Positions 36,411-49,678 of a stretch of 64,000 bases of DNA are shown piece after piece. Numbering within the stretch: position 1 is the first letter of the stretch; each line of letters opens with the position of its first letter. This DNA comes from Cyclospora cayetanensis (Eukaryota > Apicomplexa > Conoidasida > Eucoccidiorida > Eimeriidae). The notes under the pieces were generated by a model that saw nothing but the letters and a program-made list of their open reading frames with translations, was not told where the DNA came from and ran no database searches. A program made the position numbers and the translations under genes. The stretch covers positions 124,001 to 188,000 of the forward strand of contig NW_020312292.1 of assembly GCF_002999335.1 (NCBI RefSeq), in the 5' to 3' direction.

Positions 36411-36893
36411 TCAGGAGCCGAAGCGACGCGCGTGGGACATGCTGTTGCCTCCTTTGCAGTCCGCAGCTTGATACCGCCTCCTAGGCAATCTATCTTCCGG
36501 AGGTTGCCTGTCAAAGAGGAAACTGAGCTCGCGCTCCTCTGGCGGCTCCTGGGATCCATCGCGGTGCGCACTGACAGGACCGGGGGGGTCGCTGCCGGGT
36601 AGGTGGTGGTTGGTGGGGGGCCTCCCAAAGTTCTTTTGTAGCAGGCTCTTCCATCCCCCTTGCGTCTGCTCTTGCCCGTGTAGGAGCTTGCCTGGGGAGG
36701 AGTCCCCAGATTCGCGCGCCAGAGACGCCGGGGGCATGTTAGAAGGAGTTGAGAAATTTTCTTTGAAGGGAAAGTCTCCGTGACGCTCCACCGCCTCGCA
36801 GGCAGTCAAAAAAGGCCCCCCTGCCGCAGCGCCATGCGTGGCTGTCGCCTGAAACTCTGCAGGCAGGCAGCAACACACCACAGAGGCCTCCAA
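36411..36893 (-). CDS. Possible terminal exon or small gene, hydrophilic product
   Basis: Open frame of about 155 codons downstream of the mechanosensitive channel on the same strand. A strong acceptor-like sequence (GCCTGCCTGCAG, near 36877) precedes the frame. The product is hydrophilic, rich in Pro, Ser, Gly and Arg, with no known domain and no membrane segment. It could be an alternative C-terminal tail of the channel, although none of the likely donors in the channel's last exon gives a clean phase match at the nearest acceptor, or it could be spurious. Confidence 0.3.
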   Translation of the reverse strand: MEASVVCCCLPAEFQATATHGAAAGGPFLTACEAVERHGDFPFKENFSTPSNMPPASLARESGDSSPGKLLHGQEQTQGGWKSLLQKNFGRPPTNHHLPGSDPPGPVSAHRDGSQEPPEERELSFLFDRQPPEDRLPRRRYQAADCKGGNSMSHARRFGS

Positions 36894-37035
36894 AGGTTCG
36901 TTTGTGAACTTGCCTTCACCCTTCCTCTTCAGGGCAGGAACACGTCATCGACCTCCAAGCACAAGGGCCTCGGCGTTGCTCGAACAGCCCATTCGCTTGT
37001 TGGGCTGGCTGGGGGTAGTGTACTGCGAGCAACAG

Positions 37036-40000
37036 CTACGGGGCGGTAGGAAAGGGGGACCAAGGAGGAGCAAAAGCTGCCAGCGGCGTCTGGGGGGCCG
37101 ATGAATCCACTCCATGCGAGCTGCCTGCCCCTGCGCCCTCAGAAAGCCTCCCGAAGCAACTGCGGACCGGTGCGGTGGTGTCAGGAAGGGCACTGTGTGA
37201 AGGCGTGTGCCTTTGCTGCATACGAGGGTTGGCCTGTGGCGGCACTGCTATTGACTGAAGGCTTTGAACGAGTGCCGGGGCATTGTTAAGCTGCACGGGC
37301 TGCACAGGGTCTTGATAGGAGATGCCGACGCGGCTGCAGAGGCTCTGGAGGACGAGGTAGATGTCGGTCCTTAGACGGTAAACCTTTGGGGAATTACCCC
37401 ATCCCTCAACAACGGTAAGCCAAATGGATATCTGAAGTCCGGCAAAAAACGCGCATGGGCAGAAGACATACGTAAATATATATATATGCATATATATATA
37501 TATATATATATAGATATATATATGTATATGTACATGCCCAGGCAGGTTCGCTTTGCCTTTGCAAGGGGCAGGGGGGGAGTTAATTGCGAACGCGCATACA
37601 GAGGAAGCCGACATACATACACCTCCTACAACTGGCTGCGCAGGAGACTCTAAGCCTGAGGTTCAGCTGCCTAGCAGAAAGGAACGAGAAGGACCTCTTG
37701 TGGAGGGCGAGGGGCCGTAGAGGCGTGCCCGCCCCCTTAGGAAGAATAGCTGGCAGCAGCCTCAGTTCAGGCACGCGGCACGCACCCGACACGATCTATG
37801 GCCTCAGCACACTGGTAAAAAGGGCAAAAGAGGGGCAAGACGTTCACTTCATGCATGCAACGGCACCATCGGGAGGCAGGAAGCGATCGAGAAAGTATGG
37901 GGGGAGTGGCGGGAGGGGTCGCAAGCGTGGGCTATGCCGCGTACATCCAGCCATCTTCCAGGCTGAACGTCTGTTACATAAATGCTGAAAGAGTCTTTCA
38001 CAAAGTCCATGGGCCTCGCGGCAATCGCCTTCCGCAAGCCGGCCTCAAGGCAGCGCAACGACTGCAGGGGAGTCTTAATATCAAGGCGTATGGGGAGATA
38101 GAGTGTTGCATTCGTCGATCGCGATTCATTGGTTAGCTGGCGGCCAAACAATACGCTGTTGCTGTATACGACCTGCGCATCGCGGAAAAAGACAACGAAT
38201 GAGAACGAACAATGCGTGCACTTTGCAGCCCTACCCCAAGCAATACAGCCGTAGCTACATCGGCTCCACAATAAGGCTTGCGTTCCTTCCCTTCAGCCCA
38301 TGTTGACGCGCCTCGCGGAAGTGGCGGCGTAGGGGAAGACATTGCTCGGGCCGAAGAGGGAGGAAAAAGGCGTAAGAACTGACATACCGGCTTGGAGTGG
38401 ACGGTAACAAACTCCGTGGTATATGTGTGAATGTTGCGTACATACATCGCTTCGCCGTTGTCTATCCTTACTCGGTCTCCCACGTTGTAAGGATTCGTGA
38501 AGGCGACAAATATCACTGCGGTAACGAAATTCTGGTAGATGTAGCCTGTAAGCGCGGCAGCCAAGAAGCAGGACAGCAGAGGTATGCAGCAGGGCAGGGG
38601 ACGCTTGGGCGAAGCCTTTTGCTGCATCCGATAGGGAGCATCAGCGCAGTCCATAGCCATAGAGACATGCACACACATATATGCGCAGAAAGGCGCGAAC
38701 AAGGCGACCACAGAGACACACACCGACCCAGAACCACGCCTGCAAGCACTCTTCAACGGGGAAAAGAAACACCAAAAAACAAAAGGGTGGGCGTGTCCAA
38801 CTGGAAGAAGAGACAAAATGCCAGGAGGCAACGCGCAGCGCCTATGCAGCGGCTTGAAAGGAAAACAGGTGTCTAAGTGCGAGCCATCAAAACTCGGGTG
38901 TCAACGACCCAAGCTGCTTACTGAGGGCTACTACCAAAGCCGAAATGGAGGCAGCGCCAGAGACAAGAACCGTATTCAGGTTCACCCCAAAGGCTAAAAG
39001 CATCGCCACGAGGGTTACAACCCACAACACAACAGAAATCATTCGCTGGACGGTCTTGCAAATGCTGGATTGGCTCTAAGAATGCACACACAGATGAGGA
39101 TTTCGAAGGAGGGGAAACTGGAAAACACGCTCTGGCGCACAGATGGGGAGGCCTCCAAACAGTGTGTATCATCACGCATTTCGGTACAGCCAAACACCCA
39201 AGAGGATACAGACACGACCACGAATTCACAGCTGCGACCATAAACATGCACGGCTGTGCGCCGTAATTTTGTCTTGACAAGTTATAGGCTTGTTGGTCAG
39301 GTGAGTTCGCTCGCGTGTTTGCAAGATCCCATAGTTTTCCTATGAAGTATGCAATGAGAGGGATTTGGGAGAAAGGCATATCCATCTCGCTAAACGAGGA
39401 AGAAGCCGGCAGATTCACGGACAGACGGAGAGCGAGGTAGGCGGGAAGCTCGGGGTGCTCACCGTAAGCGACTTGAGGAGGGCCTTGCGCATCTTGTATA
39501 TGGAGACAACGGCCCTTTTCAGCATCGACCGATTGATTTTCCCGTGGCCTGATGATAAGCAGCAAACAAAGAGGCACCTTGTCGCATTCGCATAGTCGCA
39601 CCTACAGAAGATACGGAACTCTATCCTCGCCGTCCCCGTGTGCCGTTCTGGCTAGCTCTACAAATGTATATCTAGGCACAGATATTCGATTGCCGGATAG
39701 TGGAGTACAAATGCATAAGCAGGTAGCTGCCGCCCTACACACACCAACATCGAGTCAGAGCAAGCTTGCTCGTATAGATGCTGAGCATGCGGGGAAATGC
39801 ATGCTCACACATTTTCCCCTCCACACGAGAGCTGCACTCAGTGACGCATCCAGGGGGAACATACAAATCCCCGAGCGAGCTCGCGAATTGTGTTGCAAGC
39901 AAGCACGTGGATGCGCCGATTGTGGTAGATTGTGCACCCTTTCTCCCGCTAAATGACGGCGTCTGAGATGCTTTTACCGGTGGAGGCAACCGTTTTAAGG

Positions 40001-43000
40001 AGACGCATTGAGTTTGCCTGCCTGCCCATTTGGCACCGCACAGGCCATCCTGTGTGCCTCCCAAGCCTTTCGTGTCGTTTGCTTCCTTCCTTGCCGCTTA
40101 CCTGCCAGATCAACTAGCTTCATGAACTCCTCCACTTCATCGCCCTTAAGAAACATCTCTACAAAGGCCTTGGTGAAATAGTCAGGATAGTCAGGCACCT
40201 GGGGTCCTCCACCCTTCCGCCCTTTGCTGTTGCCAAAGCATTCCTCATCTTCGGGGAAGTTCGGCGACAGCCGACGCCGAGAGGAGCTTCCTACCGACTC
40301 CCCAAGAGGCGAGGAACCGAGTGCTGACACGCCTGCAGGGGCCCTTGGGAAGGCACTGCCGACCTTGCCGCTCTCCCCACGAGCCAAGGAGGCATTTATG
40401 TTGGGTGCGCCGACAAGGAAAGCACGCCTTTGTAGCCGCTGCTGCTGCGGCTTTGCTTGCACGTCGTCCTCCTCTGCGCCTGAGGCAGAACCAGTCCCGC
40501 TCCAAAGACTCACCTGGCGCGGAGAGGGAAAGTCTCCTGGAGGCGGTCCATGAGGGTAAGAGCCACAGAGCTGCTCGTCGCTCTCCGCGAGATTCCTGTA
40601 CGAAAGAGGGCTAGAGATGCCAGGAGCGTGGCTTGTGCTCGTTCTCCTGCGAGAACCTGAGGCCTCTGCCAGCTCGACGTCCTCCGAGCTGCCGTCGCTG
40701 TTGCTACCAGGCAGTCTTCTCCGACGCTCAAGAAGCTCCTTGCGAAGAAGCTCCTTGCCCTCCAAAGAACTCGCCGGGGGAGACTCCAAGGAGGAGCAAT
40801 TCTCAAATAGCGAGTCTGCCGGACAGGGGCGCCCTTGCCGCTGGTCAGGCGTGAAAGCACGTTCCTGCATCGCAGTTTCCAGCAGACGAAGCGTGTGTCC
40901 ATGTGCTGCGCCGAAGCGCCTTGCTGCCCCTTCCACCTTCCCCCTCCTCCCGCCCTCCTCTTGTCCCCCTTTGAGGGCAGCCAGCAAGACAGGGGCGGTC
41001 TAAAGGCGGAGGCGCCGCAGAACGTACTGGGATTTTATGCGGCGCATCACAGGAAAAGCCAGCGTGCCTCACCTCGGCTGTTTTGTCTTCCGCGTCGACA
41101 GAGGGCGACCTGATGGCAATGTTGAAAGGCGTCAGAGTGGCAATATGCTGCGTGAGGCCTCGACGGACAGGCCTTGTCAGCTCATTGCTACTACTCTCAA
41201 CCGAAGACTCAAAGGACGCTGCGCAAAGAGGAGCGGCACACATCTGAAACGCGCATCGCCCGAACGTCAACGGGTTCCACAAACTCCGCGATTCCCGAGT
41301 GGCCTCTTTTTCGACCCCTGCGTGAGGCTCACCTAGAGGTTCTATGGGCTCTGCTTTGCTGTCGCTAGGTCCCGTGCCGCCCTTGCCTGCAGCGCTGCCA
41401 GACGCGTTTGAATTAGCTTCCGATGAAGTCTGGTGGTCACCTGTCTGAACCTCGGGTATCTGACTGGGGGTGATCGGCTGAGGCTCCGCAGGCCGTCTGT
41501 CTATCGATGGCGCTGCAGCTCCGGCCGGGGAGGGCGCTAAGAGGGAGTTGTTTGCTTTGAGTTCTCTCGGAAAGTTTGTAAGTGTGTCTCCCTTTTTCGG
41601 TGAGCCTCCGCCCCCTGGCGATTGCTCTTCCCTTGCAGACTCCGAGTCCTCTGCGCGGCTAGCGGGAAACATGTGCAGAGGAAGCGCTGGCGAGTCCGGT
41701 CTGAAGGACGCCGATCCATCTGCAGGGAGATCTGTCGAGCTTGTGCCGCTGTTCGGAGGCAAGACGAGTAAATTGTTCCCCAAAGCGCTACAGGCGAAGC
41801 AAGCGTCCGTCTCGAGGGGGCCCGCAGCCATTGCTGCATTCATGAGTAACGCTTCTTCGACGACATCTGTTGCCGCGAGCTTCTGGTGCTCTGAACTCCC
41901 CAGCCAGCTAGCACGCCGCTCCTGATCGTAAGTCCGCTGCCCCTGCTTGTTCTGCTGCTGCAGCACCTCCATGACGGGGCGACAATGCTGGTAAGGTTCT
42001 CTCGTCTGCGTCGCAGCCGTGAGCTCCGCAGCGTCCTCCGCTAGAGCCCAGAAGAGACGGTCTGACACATCGCGCGCCTTCGCCTTGGAGTCGATCTCGA
42101 TGCGCTCCCCGTATATGAAAACCGCCGGGGGGAAGACAGCGACGTACTGAAGCAGCAACCAGTGATGCATCCTGCTGCTCTTGCACTTGTCTATGGAGCA
42201 CCGAGTCAGCTGGCTCGGGATGCCTGTACAACAAACAGGAGCGAACCACGGGATTAGGCAGAAGGCGTACAGCCACGCGCAAAAAAGCGCGCGCTTTCGC
42301 ACAAATAGAGACACGCAAGAGGGCCCCAAGGGCCACCCCGAAGGCACCCACGTGACAGCCTGAACACAGTGAATATGGCTACATCACAGGGAGTGGAAGC
42401 AGGCATTTGAAAAAACCAGATACTGTGCCAAAGTGACAGGGGATCAAAAGATACAGAGGGACACAAGTGCACATATACACACACACTATGCATACATATA
42501 CACGTATATACATGAGTGAAGGCATGTGGCCATACCCTGGCCTTGCAGCTCCCGGCTTTGTATATTTTTGTTTTCTTTGAATCGGAATCGGAAATAATTG
42601 ATACGCATGGCCCGTGCAATAAATCGCCCCCCCACATGTTTGCTCTTTGTCTTTTGGACATGCTTGGAATGCGGCTGTGAGCGGGGGGGAGAAACTTCCC
42701 TGCCGCACAGGCGCATGCACACCCGCCACACTGACACATCCCTTGCTTGCCGCACGCACGTTGGATGCATGCAATAGTCCCGAATTCCCCCTCTTTCTTC
42801 CTCCCCACAAAGTGAAAACGACAGCCACAGAGGATCCTAGGAGACCGGCCAAGAGTGAAAGCAGTCGGAGGATAAAAGAGGGGTTGGCTAGCAGCAGCGC
42901 CTACCCGACCCGCGCCAGAGGCGCAGTCTCGCGCGCAACAGCCGAGGACGTAGCCGTGAAACGAGCGCGGATACATAGAGACGGAGCGAGAAAAGAGGGA

Positions 43001-45035
43001 AGAAGATCAAGTGACATAACTAAGGGCAGGGGACTGTCTGCAGGTCACGTAGTGCTCACGGCTCGTCCCTAACCAAGGAGGGCAAAGCCCTTGAGGGAAT
43101 CCTCAGAGAAGGATGTTTCGAAAATCGTGAAAATCGGGAGACCACCGAAACCATACTGCGCCCACTCCGCAATTTCTCTGTACCACGGACTTCAGCTCCC
43201 AGCCGCTCGTCGTCTTCTTGACTGGCCACATCGCTGCCTTGAGACGCAGTCGCCTTGCAAAGATGGTATGCCCCCCTGCGCGGGAGCTCGCAGGAGTTGA
43301 CAAGCCGTGCGACACCTCAGCAACCAAGCGCACATAGGAGAACGAGGCGCATATCATCGCGCCACGAGATGCAGCCAAGAAAGAAAGATAGACACACACA
43401 ATGCGGCAGACAGGCAGAATCGTTAAGATTTGGAAAAGTGTGAATAGTGCTGTGCAAAAGCAAAAAAACGGCTGCTGCCAACTCATAGCGTGGCGCACTG
43501 TAGAGCGCAGGAATTCCCGCGGCAGCCCCTGCAGCCAGGCTGACTGCACACTTGAGCAAAAAGAAAAAAGAGTGCGCCTGTGCAAAGAGGCACCCTCACC
43601 ACTTTGTGTTGAGCTTCCGGAGGGCTGCATATTTTGTAAGGTACTTGACGACTTGACCGCTCATACTGGCCATGAAGCCGAGCTCGAAGTAGAACACCAT
43701 GGCGCTTTGGATGAGGCGTCGTGTTGTCAGCAGCAGAATCATTAAACTGAGGGTCCTTTGGTAATTGGAGATGGATTGCTGGACAAAGAGGGATGAGCCG
43801 AATAAGGAGGAGTCGTACAACTGCTCTATCGTATTCTGCGGTTCGACTGCCTTGGCACTGAACATTTTCCCTGAGCATACACACGGCCAGGGGGCGGAAA
43901 AAAGCATCCGGAGGGAAAACGATTTTGCGTTACTTGCGCAGATAACCCTCCAACCACCGCCAAAGTCCCCGTGTTAGCGAGGCATTGCTGCAAGGACTGC
44001 CTCGGGAGGCAGCTACCCACAGCGATACTCCTTTTGCTTTTACGTGCGGACGGAGCAACGAACCTTTAGTTAGGTTGCGCTGCCAGAAAATATACAGTCC
44101 AACACTCCAAACAACGTAGAAAAGCTCAGGATCCACCGTCGTCAACAGAGAAGACACTTTTTGTTGCTCGGAGAGTCCAACATTAACTATCAGCGTTAAT
44201 AGCAACATCCTGCAACAGGTGCGCCACTCACTGCCGCTTACGCCCACCATCCGAATTCCAGGCGCACACCCCCGACAAGGCTTAACTTAGCAGCAGCCCC
44301 AAGATCCTCGACAGCAGCTCCGGCACACGGCAAAAACTCCATTCCCCAACCCTCCGTGTGCGTACCTCGCGATCATGCAAGCGAACCACGCTGCAGTGTT
44401 GATTGCCGAAATGAGCAGCAGGACAAAGACACCCTGCAGCGTCAGCTCGCGCTTGCTCATTTGCTTAATCTGAAGCACAAACAAACCGCAAGCCCGCACG
44501 CTTGCATGGACGCCAGCGGAACGGACAAGGGATGCGCGCACAGCCCCGAGCGCATGCAAATCGACGCCTCAGCCAAGCGTCTTGACACCACACAAAGGAG
44601 AGAGCAAACCAGCATTGCCAAGATCCCCGTTCCCTCGGCACTCCCGCCTGCCCGCATCCGCCTCTGCAGGTGCCTTGCACCCTTGTTTTGGCGTACAAAA
44701 TCAATCTGCTGGTCCGTTGGGTCGCTAGTGACGACAAAGCGAGTTCCTTTAGTGAAAATGAAGAGCCCTTCATTCGAGGCGTCTGAGCTGTCTGCGTACG
44801 AGGCCGCGGCCAGTACGACGCAGACAACAAAGGGCAGGGCAAGCCACCAGAAGGGGTATAGGTTGGGAAAGACAGCCCTCCTGAAGCCTTGCATCGCGGT
44901 GAAACACCTGTTGGGAGTCTCCTCTCGTTCTTCGTCGCTGTCAGAGTTGTCCTCCTTTTCCTCTGCCTCGTGGGGGGGCCCCCACAGACGGAGACCAGGC
45001 TCTCCACCACCACCCCGAAGGGAATAGGACAAGCC
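37036..45035 (-). CDS. MscS-family mechanosensitive ion channel with degenerate EF-hand
   Basis: Membrane-tension-gated channel of the eukaryotic MscS/MSL/Msy type. Exons with matching phases: 45035-44697, 44469-44366, 44209-44064, 43870-43600, then one starting 43550 (end unresolved), then 42223-41073, 40999-40102, 39548-39463, 39075-38922, 38545-38388, 38172-37945, 37431-37036. The first begins at an acceptor, so the true start is upstream. The N-terminal part has several hydrophobic helices (YPFWWLALPFVVCVVLAAAS; GVFVLLLISAINTAAWFACM; LFYVVWSVGLYIFW). About 600 disordered Ser/Pro/Gly-rich residues follow. Next comes an EF-hand-like segment, DLAGHGKINRSM, then IYKMRKALLKSLT. The pore helix is MLLAFGVNLNTVLVSGAAS. 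The MscS core has TAVIFVAFTNPYNVGDRVRI, VVYSNSVLFGRQLT and ISIWLTVVEGWGNS. The EF loop has Asp at position 1, Gly6, Ile8 and Asn9 but lacks acids at 3, 5 and 12. A hydrophobic frame near 42885-42790 may be a further exon. The likely role is osmotic adaptation. Confidence 0.88.
37470..37535. repeat. (TA)n tract in channel intron
   Basis: TATA/TATG run inside the last intron (37944-37432) of the mechanosensitive channel gene. Confidence 0.8.
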
Positions 45036-48000
45036 CTGTGACTACAACGCACAACGATGCCATACACACACGCACAACGTAACCTTGAAAGTATGAGGCC
45101 TACTTTTTAAAGCTTTCCACCGCAAGTCGCACATTGCCAGCAGCAGAGACTGGAGGAGCTAAACCGGCGAAATACTATAACTAGGGACGGCGAAGGAGCC
45201 TCCGGACAGGGGTCTCAGCCCCTATTTTAATTCCCCAGTGCATTTCGCTTCCCAGGTTTCATAGCACCATACAGGAGGCCTCGCGCACGAGGAATGGTGC
45301 GCTGCCACGCTCGACGCATGGAGTCAACTGTGCGTGTGAACAGAAAGGCATGTGTAAACGGGCAGCGCAAGGCACCTCTCGTGCAAGACACAACAAAGAA
45401 GCACGCCTCCAGGGAAAGAGGGGCCGTTAGAAATCCTATTCTTTCCCATGCGACGGCAGCAGCAACAGCAAGACTGCTTCCTCACCTTATTATGGGCTGC
45501 CGCATGGCCAAAAATACTCCCCGCAATGTTGCGGGAAAACCCCCGGGAACCCCTCGTGGGGCCCCTGACGGGCGGTCCCTCAGGCGACGCATGCATTATG
45601 GATGCCTCAAATGCACAGAAAAAAAAGAGCCGCCTGACGTTTCGAGGGGAAACGTTAGGTGCGGCTACTCTTTACGCTGCGGGGGAAGCTGTAGCGAGTC
45701 GCACGCTTACAGGTCTGGCTACAGCTCGCTACGGCTATCGGTAGGCCACCCTTTGCGTCTGTGGCGGTATGTGTGTGTGTGTGTATATATATGTATATAT
45801 AGATATATATATACATGTATGTATGTGTCTCTCCCTCTCTCTCGTTTGTATTCTTTTTGTTTTAAAAAAGCCTCTGCTGCAACCTCACTCAGAGGCCCCC
45901 GTGTTTTTCGCTCCTGATCGGCAAGTTGAGTTCTGCTCAGTCTTCAGGTTGGGGGTCCTTGCAGAGGATGTGAAAATCGTATGCCATGAGCTGCCAGATC
46001 TCAGCAACCTGAGACTCGAGTGATGAAATGTCCAAAGGCTTTCGCCAGGAGGCTCACCACGCCACAGGGGTTGGCTCCGCAGCTCTTATGACGGTAGGCA
46101 CCTGATTGGGGGATACAGGGTAAGGAAAATGCAGATTGCCTTTTGTACTGCCATGCCAGCGCCACGGGGGAGATCCGCCTTTGAAGAGGAGGCGCTCATC
46201 AGGGAAGCATGCACGCCTGACAGCGTGAAACAAGTGCTCCAGCGAGAGTCGCTTACGAGCTTAAAGAACTGTCATTCTCCAACTACTGCGGACGAACGTG
46301 CGAGCAAGCCCGTGGGCGGAGAACATACATCACGAGGCCCTGTTCTACATGCCGCCGAGCGCCACAAGCGTTCCTGCACCGTTCTTGATGCCGAGCAGCC
46401 ACCCTCTCGGCCTTCCGCAAAGAATGAAATGAGAGAACAATGCCAATTAGGGGGGCTGGTGACTCCGCGTCGTACGCGTCAGACACCAGTGGACAGAAAG
46501 CGGGGGGGAACAGGGCAGTCGATGCTAGGGAAAGCCCCAAAATCAAGATTTGGTTTTCCAACGTAAAAAGGCACACAGAATGTACTGAACCAGTCCTAGG
46601 GGCCAGAAGGCATAGAGTACAAAAGTGCTTATCGAGGCCGGTCTCCTAGGGAGGCAGGCAGAGGGAACTGGAGGCAACACCCTTCTCTACGACAAAAGGA
46701 AGAATGGTGATCTCTTCGATCCTAGGAATGGTTACCGAGCGCCCCTCCGCACCAATGAAAGGAAGAAGAATCGTTGGAGCAAATTGTTTGTTGGCAAGGT
46801 CTGCGGGGAGTTGAGCCCCTGTAGAGAAGAAGACACAAACTGTGAGTGTTGAGCTCCTTCAGCTCTTTTTCCCTGATTAAAATAATATAAACACGGAGAA
46901 TTTAGCGGAGTTCAATTGTTTTCGCTCTGCGATTTCATAAACCAAAGCCGCAAGCAGGGCCCCGGATACGCGGACTCGTACTGCGGTCCCCCATAGAAGA
47001 GACCAGGGCTTGTGATAAATGTGGCATAAACTACGGAGAATTATGCCAGTTTTCTTTTTAGCTACGAAATAGTACAAGCTGCGCCCTTATTAATGAAAGA
47101 TTTCGTCTCACTGTGCGACGACATTGTGTAGACGCGGAAAACTCTCCGTGTGACATTTTGAGACGAACGCTGCCCGTCGAGTCCGGCACTGGGGAGGCTC
47201 ACATATCCGGCTGCAGCAAAGCATGACATGTAGCCTCCATATCATTTTGCAAACTGCTGTTGTTCTTGGCGGGACTAATGGGAAGAAGAGCGAAGAGAGG
47301 TGTCCAAAGAGCGTGTCGATTGCCGACAGGCAGGTCCGTTTTGGTTCCGTGGATTAACGGAATGATGCAATATAAGTCATGATCAGACGACAAGAGAGAA
47401 ATGACCATGGGACTCTCCTAAAGCTAAACGGCCTTCACGAAGCTGAAGCGCAAGTTAAAGCGTGAACTTAAAGTATAGCCGAAGCAACTCAGTCAGTTAA
47501 CCCACTAATGTTTGTATTAGTGCAATGCACGAAGGCAAAACACGAATTTGAATACGCAACGGTAAATAGCTATTAGGCACTAGCACTGTATAGATGCAAG
47601 TTAAATATTGAGGAACGCGTAAGAAACACAAAGGTCGATATCGATTTGGAAATGAAAAATAAACGGGAACGGAAACTTCAACACAAACGAGATCGACAGT
47701 GATTGACGTTCATAAAATTGTGCTTTGGAGTGCGAGCCTGGAAGCGAAACATCACTTCGCGTATGGATGCAGGGCGTCACAACAACGCTGGTAGAGCGAC
47801 TTTGTAGCAGCCCGTGAACGATATCTCAACCTTCCCTGGTGACCCTGAAAACCCTTATATGGAGCTCCATGAGGATACGAATAAGAAAGTGGATGCGCGA
47901 AAGGGAACTGACATCTCCCAAACCTTAATTTTGCTATGCGCTTCGCAACTTCCTTGATTCTTTTTGCTGCCAGCAGTAGCTTTGCCTGCTTTACGTTTTT

Positions 48001-49678
48001 TCCATTAGGAGCTTAGTTCAAAGTTGGAAGGCATTTCTTCTGTAACTTAGAAATCAAGCGATTCAGGGTGCATTGCAATTATAGATGTCTTTAGAAATTC
48101 TAATCAACAGTGTACTGCGCTCTTCATGGGTCCTTCTGACGCTCGGCCGGTTCAGCAGTGTCCCTTCAAAGATTATTGACAACAACGTTGAGCTGGTGCT
48201 TTCCTAAAACTGCAAGTCTTGTTTCAAGCTCTCCATGGTATGATGTATGGACTAGGTGCGTTCCTGCTCAAACGTAGATGAGCTCTTGGCTTTTGTGGAG
48301 ACATTCTTTTGCACGACCAAGAAACATTCATTCAAGCTCTTGGGGTGCTTCAAGGGAGATGGCACAATGCATTCTCTATTGGGCAATGTTATAGCTTGTT
48401 GCACTCAGTTCTTCCTGGTCCTAGGGCTGCCCTACGCACTCATGAATACAAGGTGTGCGGGGGGTGTGAAAATACTAGAGGCTGACCTAGTTGTGGCCCA
48501 TTAAGGCACAGGTTTTAAAGCACCATCGGAATTCTTTATTGGAATCTGTATTCCGAGAGAATGTTTTCAATATGAAAAATCTTTTCAAAGTTAGAGAGAC
48601 CGTCGCTTGTGCAACGGAGGCAACGGTGGTCATGTGGACCACACAAGCGTTGCTAAAAGTGCTCTTTAGACCATGCACTGCCAGCACAGGTACAATAAGC
48701 GTACACCATTTAGTGTTCCGACTTCTGCTTCTTCTGCTAGCGACACTTTCGCAGGGCAGCAGTTGTCTGCACCCCAAGGCAACGGGGGGTTTTATCCAAG
48801 TCACAAAGTTATCATGGAACACAATAATTCTTGCAAATTTTCAATAAGGAGTTTTTCTAGATGCTGAATCGAGCTTACCTAAGCCCTCAGGAGCAAGAGA
48901 GCCACTGTCTTCCCTTGTGATTCTGGGCTTGGAGACATGTTGGCCTCCAGTTACAATACTAGTGCCGACTTTCTTTAAAGCGTAGAATGTGCTTGCTAAG
49001 TTGTCAAAAGGTGTCGAGAGCGATCTTCACGCACTGTTACATTGCGTACTCCTTATTTCCTTCTACCCTTTTCTGGTATTCATACCGTTTGTAACGCGGA
49101 AAAACCAGGGGCTACGCCTTACTTGCCCCCCTCGTACAAGCGCAGCGAAAAACCTTACATGAAGTATACACAGCTCAATCGATACAAAATTGACCGCAGT
49201 ATTTATTCAGGCGACCCTTTGTGCAGCTTCAAGTAGAGATAAATTCGCCACTGGATGATTGCCTGCTGGCTTGCAGCGGGACAGAGAGTAGCTCCAGGTA
49301 CACCGTAAAAAACGGAGCCCGATGATCCAAATACTTTACCAGTAAAAGGAATCATTTTGAAACATAATAATCCTTGTTTTTTGGTACGATATTCTGTAAG
49401 TCTGAAGATTATTACATGTGATCCTAGGGAGCCCGCTCATGGTTCCGCCACAGTGCGTTGGTCGGCTGTCCTGATGTCTTTCCTCCTTGCTACATGGCCA
49501 GCAAGTCGGCTGCTGTCTGGTAGATTTTTAGCCACTAGACGACTTCAAAAATCAAAGCCAAGCTTTAATTGACAGGGGGGCACGTTTTCCGGCAGGATAG
49601 CAGAGCATTAGCGCCTTCCCGCCAGCAGACTTGGTCTCGATTGCAGTCCCTCCCCTTTTCTTTAGCGTTCACGTTAAG
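45036..49678. other. Upstream of the channel gene, then a quiet block
   Basis: 45036 to about 45600 probably holds the unseen 5' exon(s) and promoter of the mechanosensitive channel. 45766-45830 is a TG/TA repeat. 46129-46566 is a possible coding frame listed separately. From about 46.9 to 49.6 kb there are no repeats, no frame above about 120 codons with any motif and no recognised RNA gene, resembling the 30-36 kb block. Confidence 0.45.
46129..46566 (+). CDS. Hypothetical open frame, 145 codons
   Basis: The product would be charged and hydrophilic (MQIAFCTAMPAPRGRSAFEE at its start), ending in an Arg/Lys/Pro-rich tail. No domain, signal peptide or membrane segment is visible, and overlapping frames on the same strand are also open. 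There is no strong splice or family evidence. It may be an exon of an unseen gene or chance. Confidence 0.15.
   Translation: MQIAFCTAMPAPRGRSAFEEEALIREACTPDSVKQVLQRESLTSLKNCHSPTTADERASKPVGGEHTSRGPVLHAAERHKRSCTVLDAEQPPSRPSAKNEMREQCQLGGLVTPRRTRQTPVDRKRGGTGQSMLGKAPKSRFGFPT

Noticed and set aside
46520..46570. Homeodomain-like string KIWFSNVKR in a short plus frame
   Set aside because: Only these residues resemble a homeodomain helix 3; no preceding helices are present and the frame overlaps another open frame.
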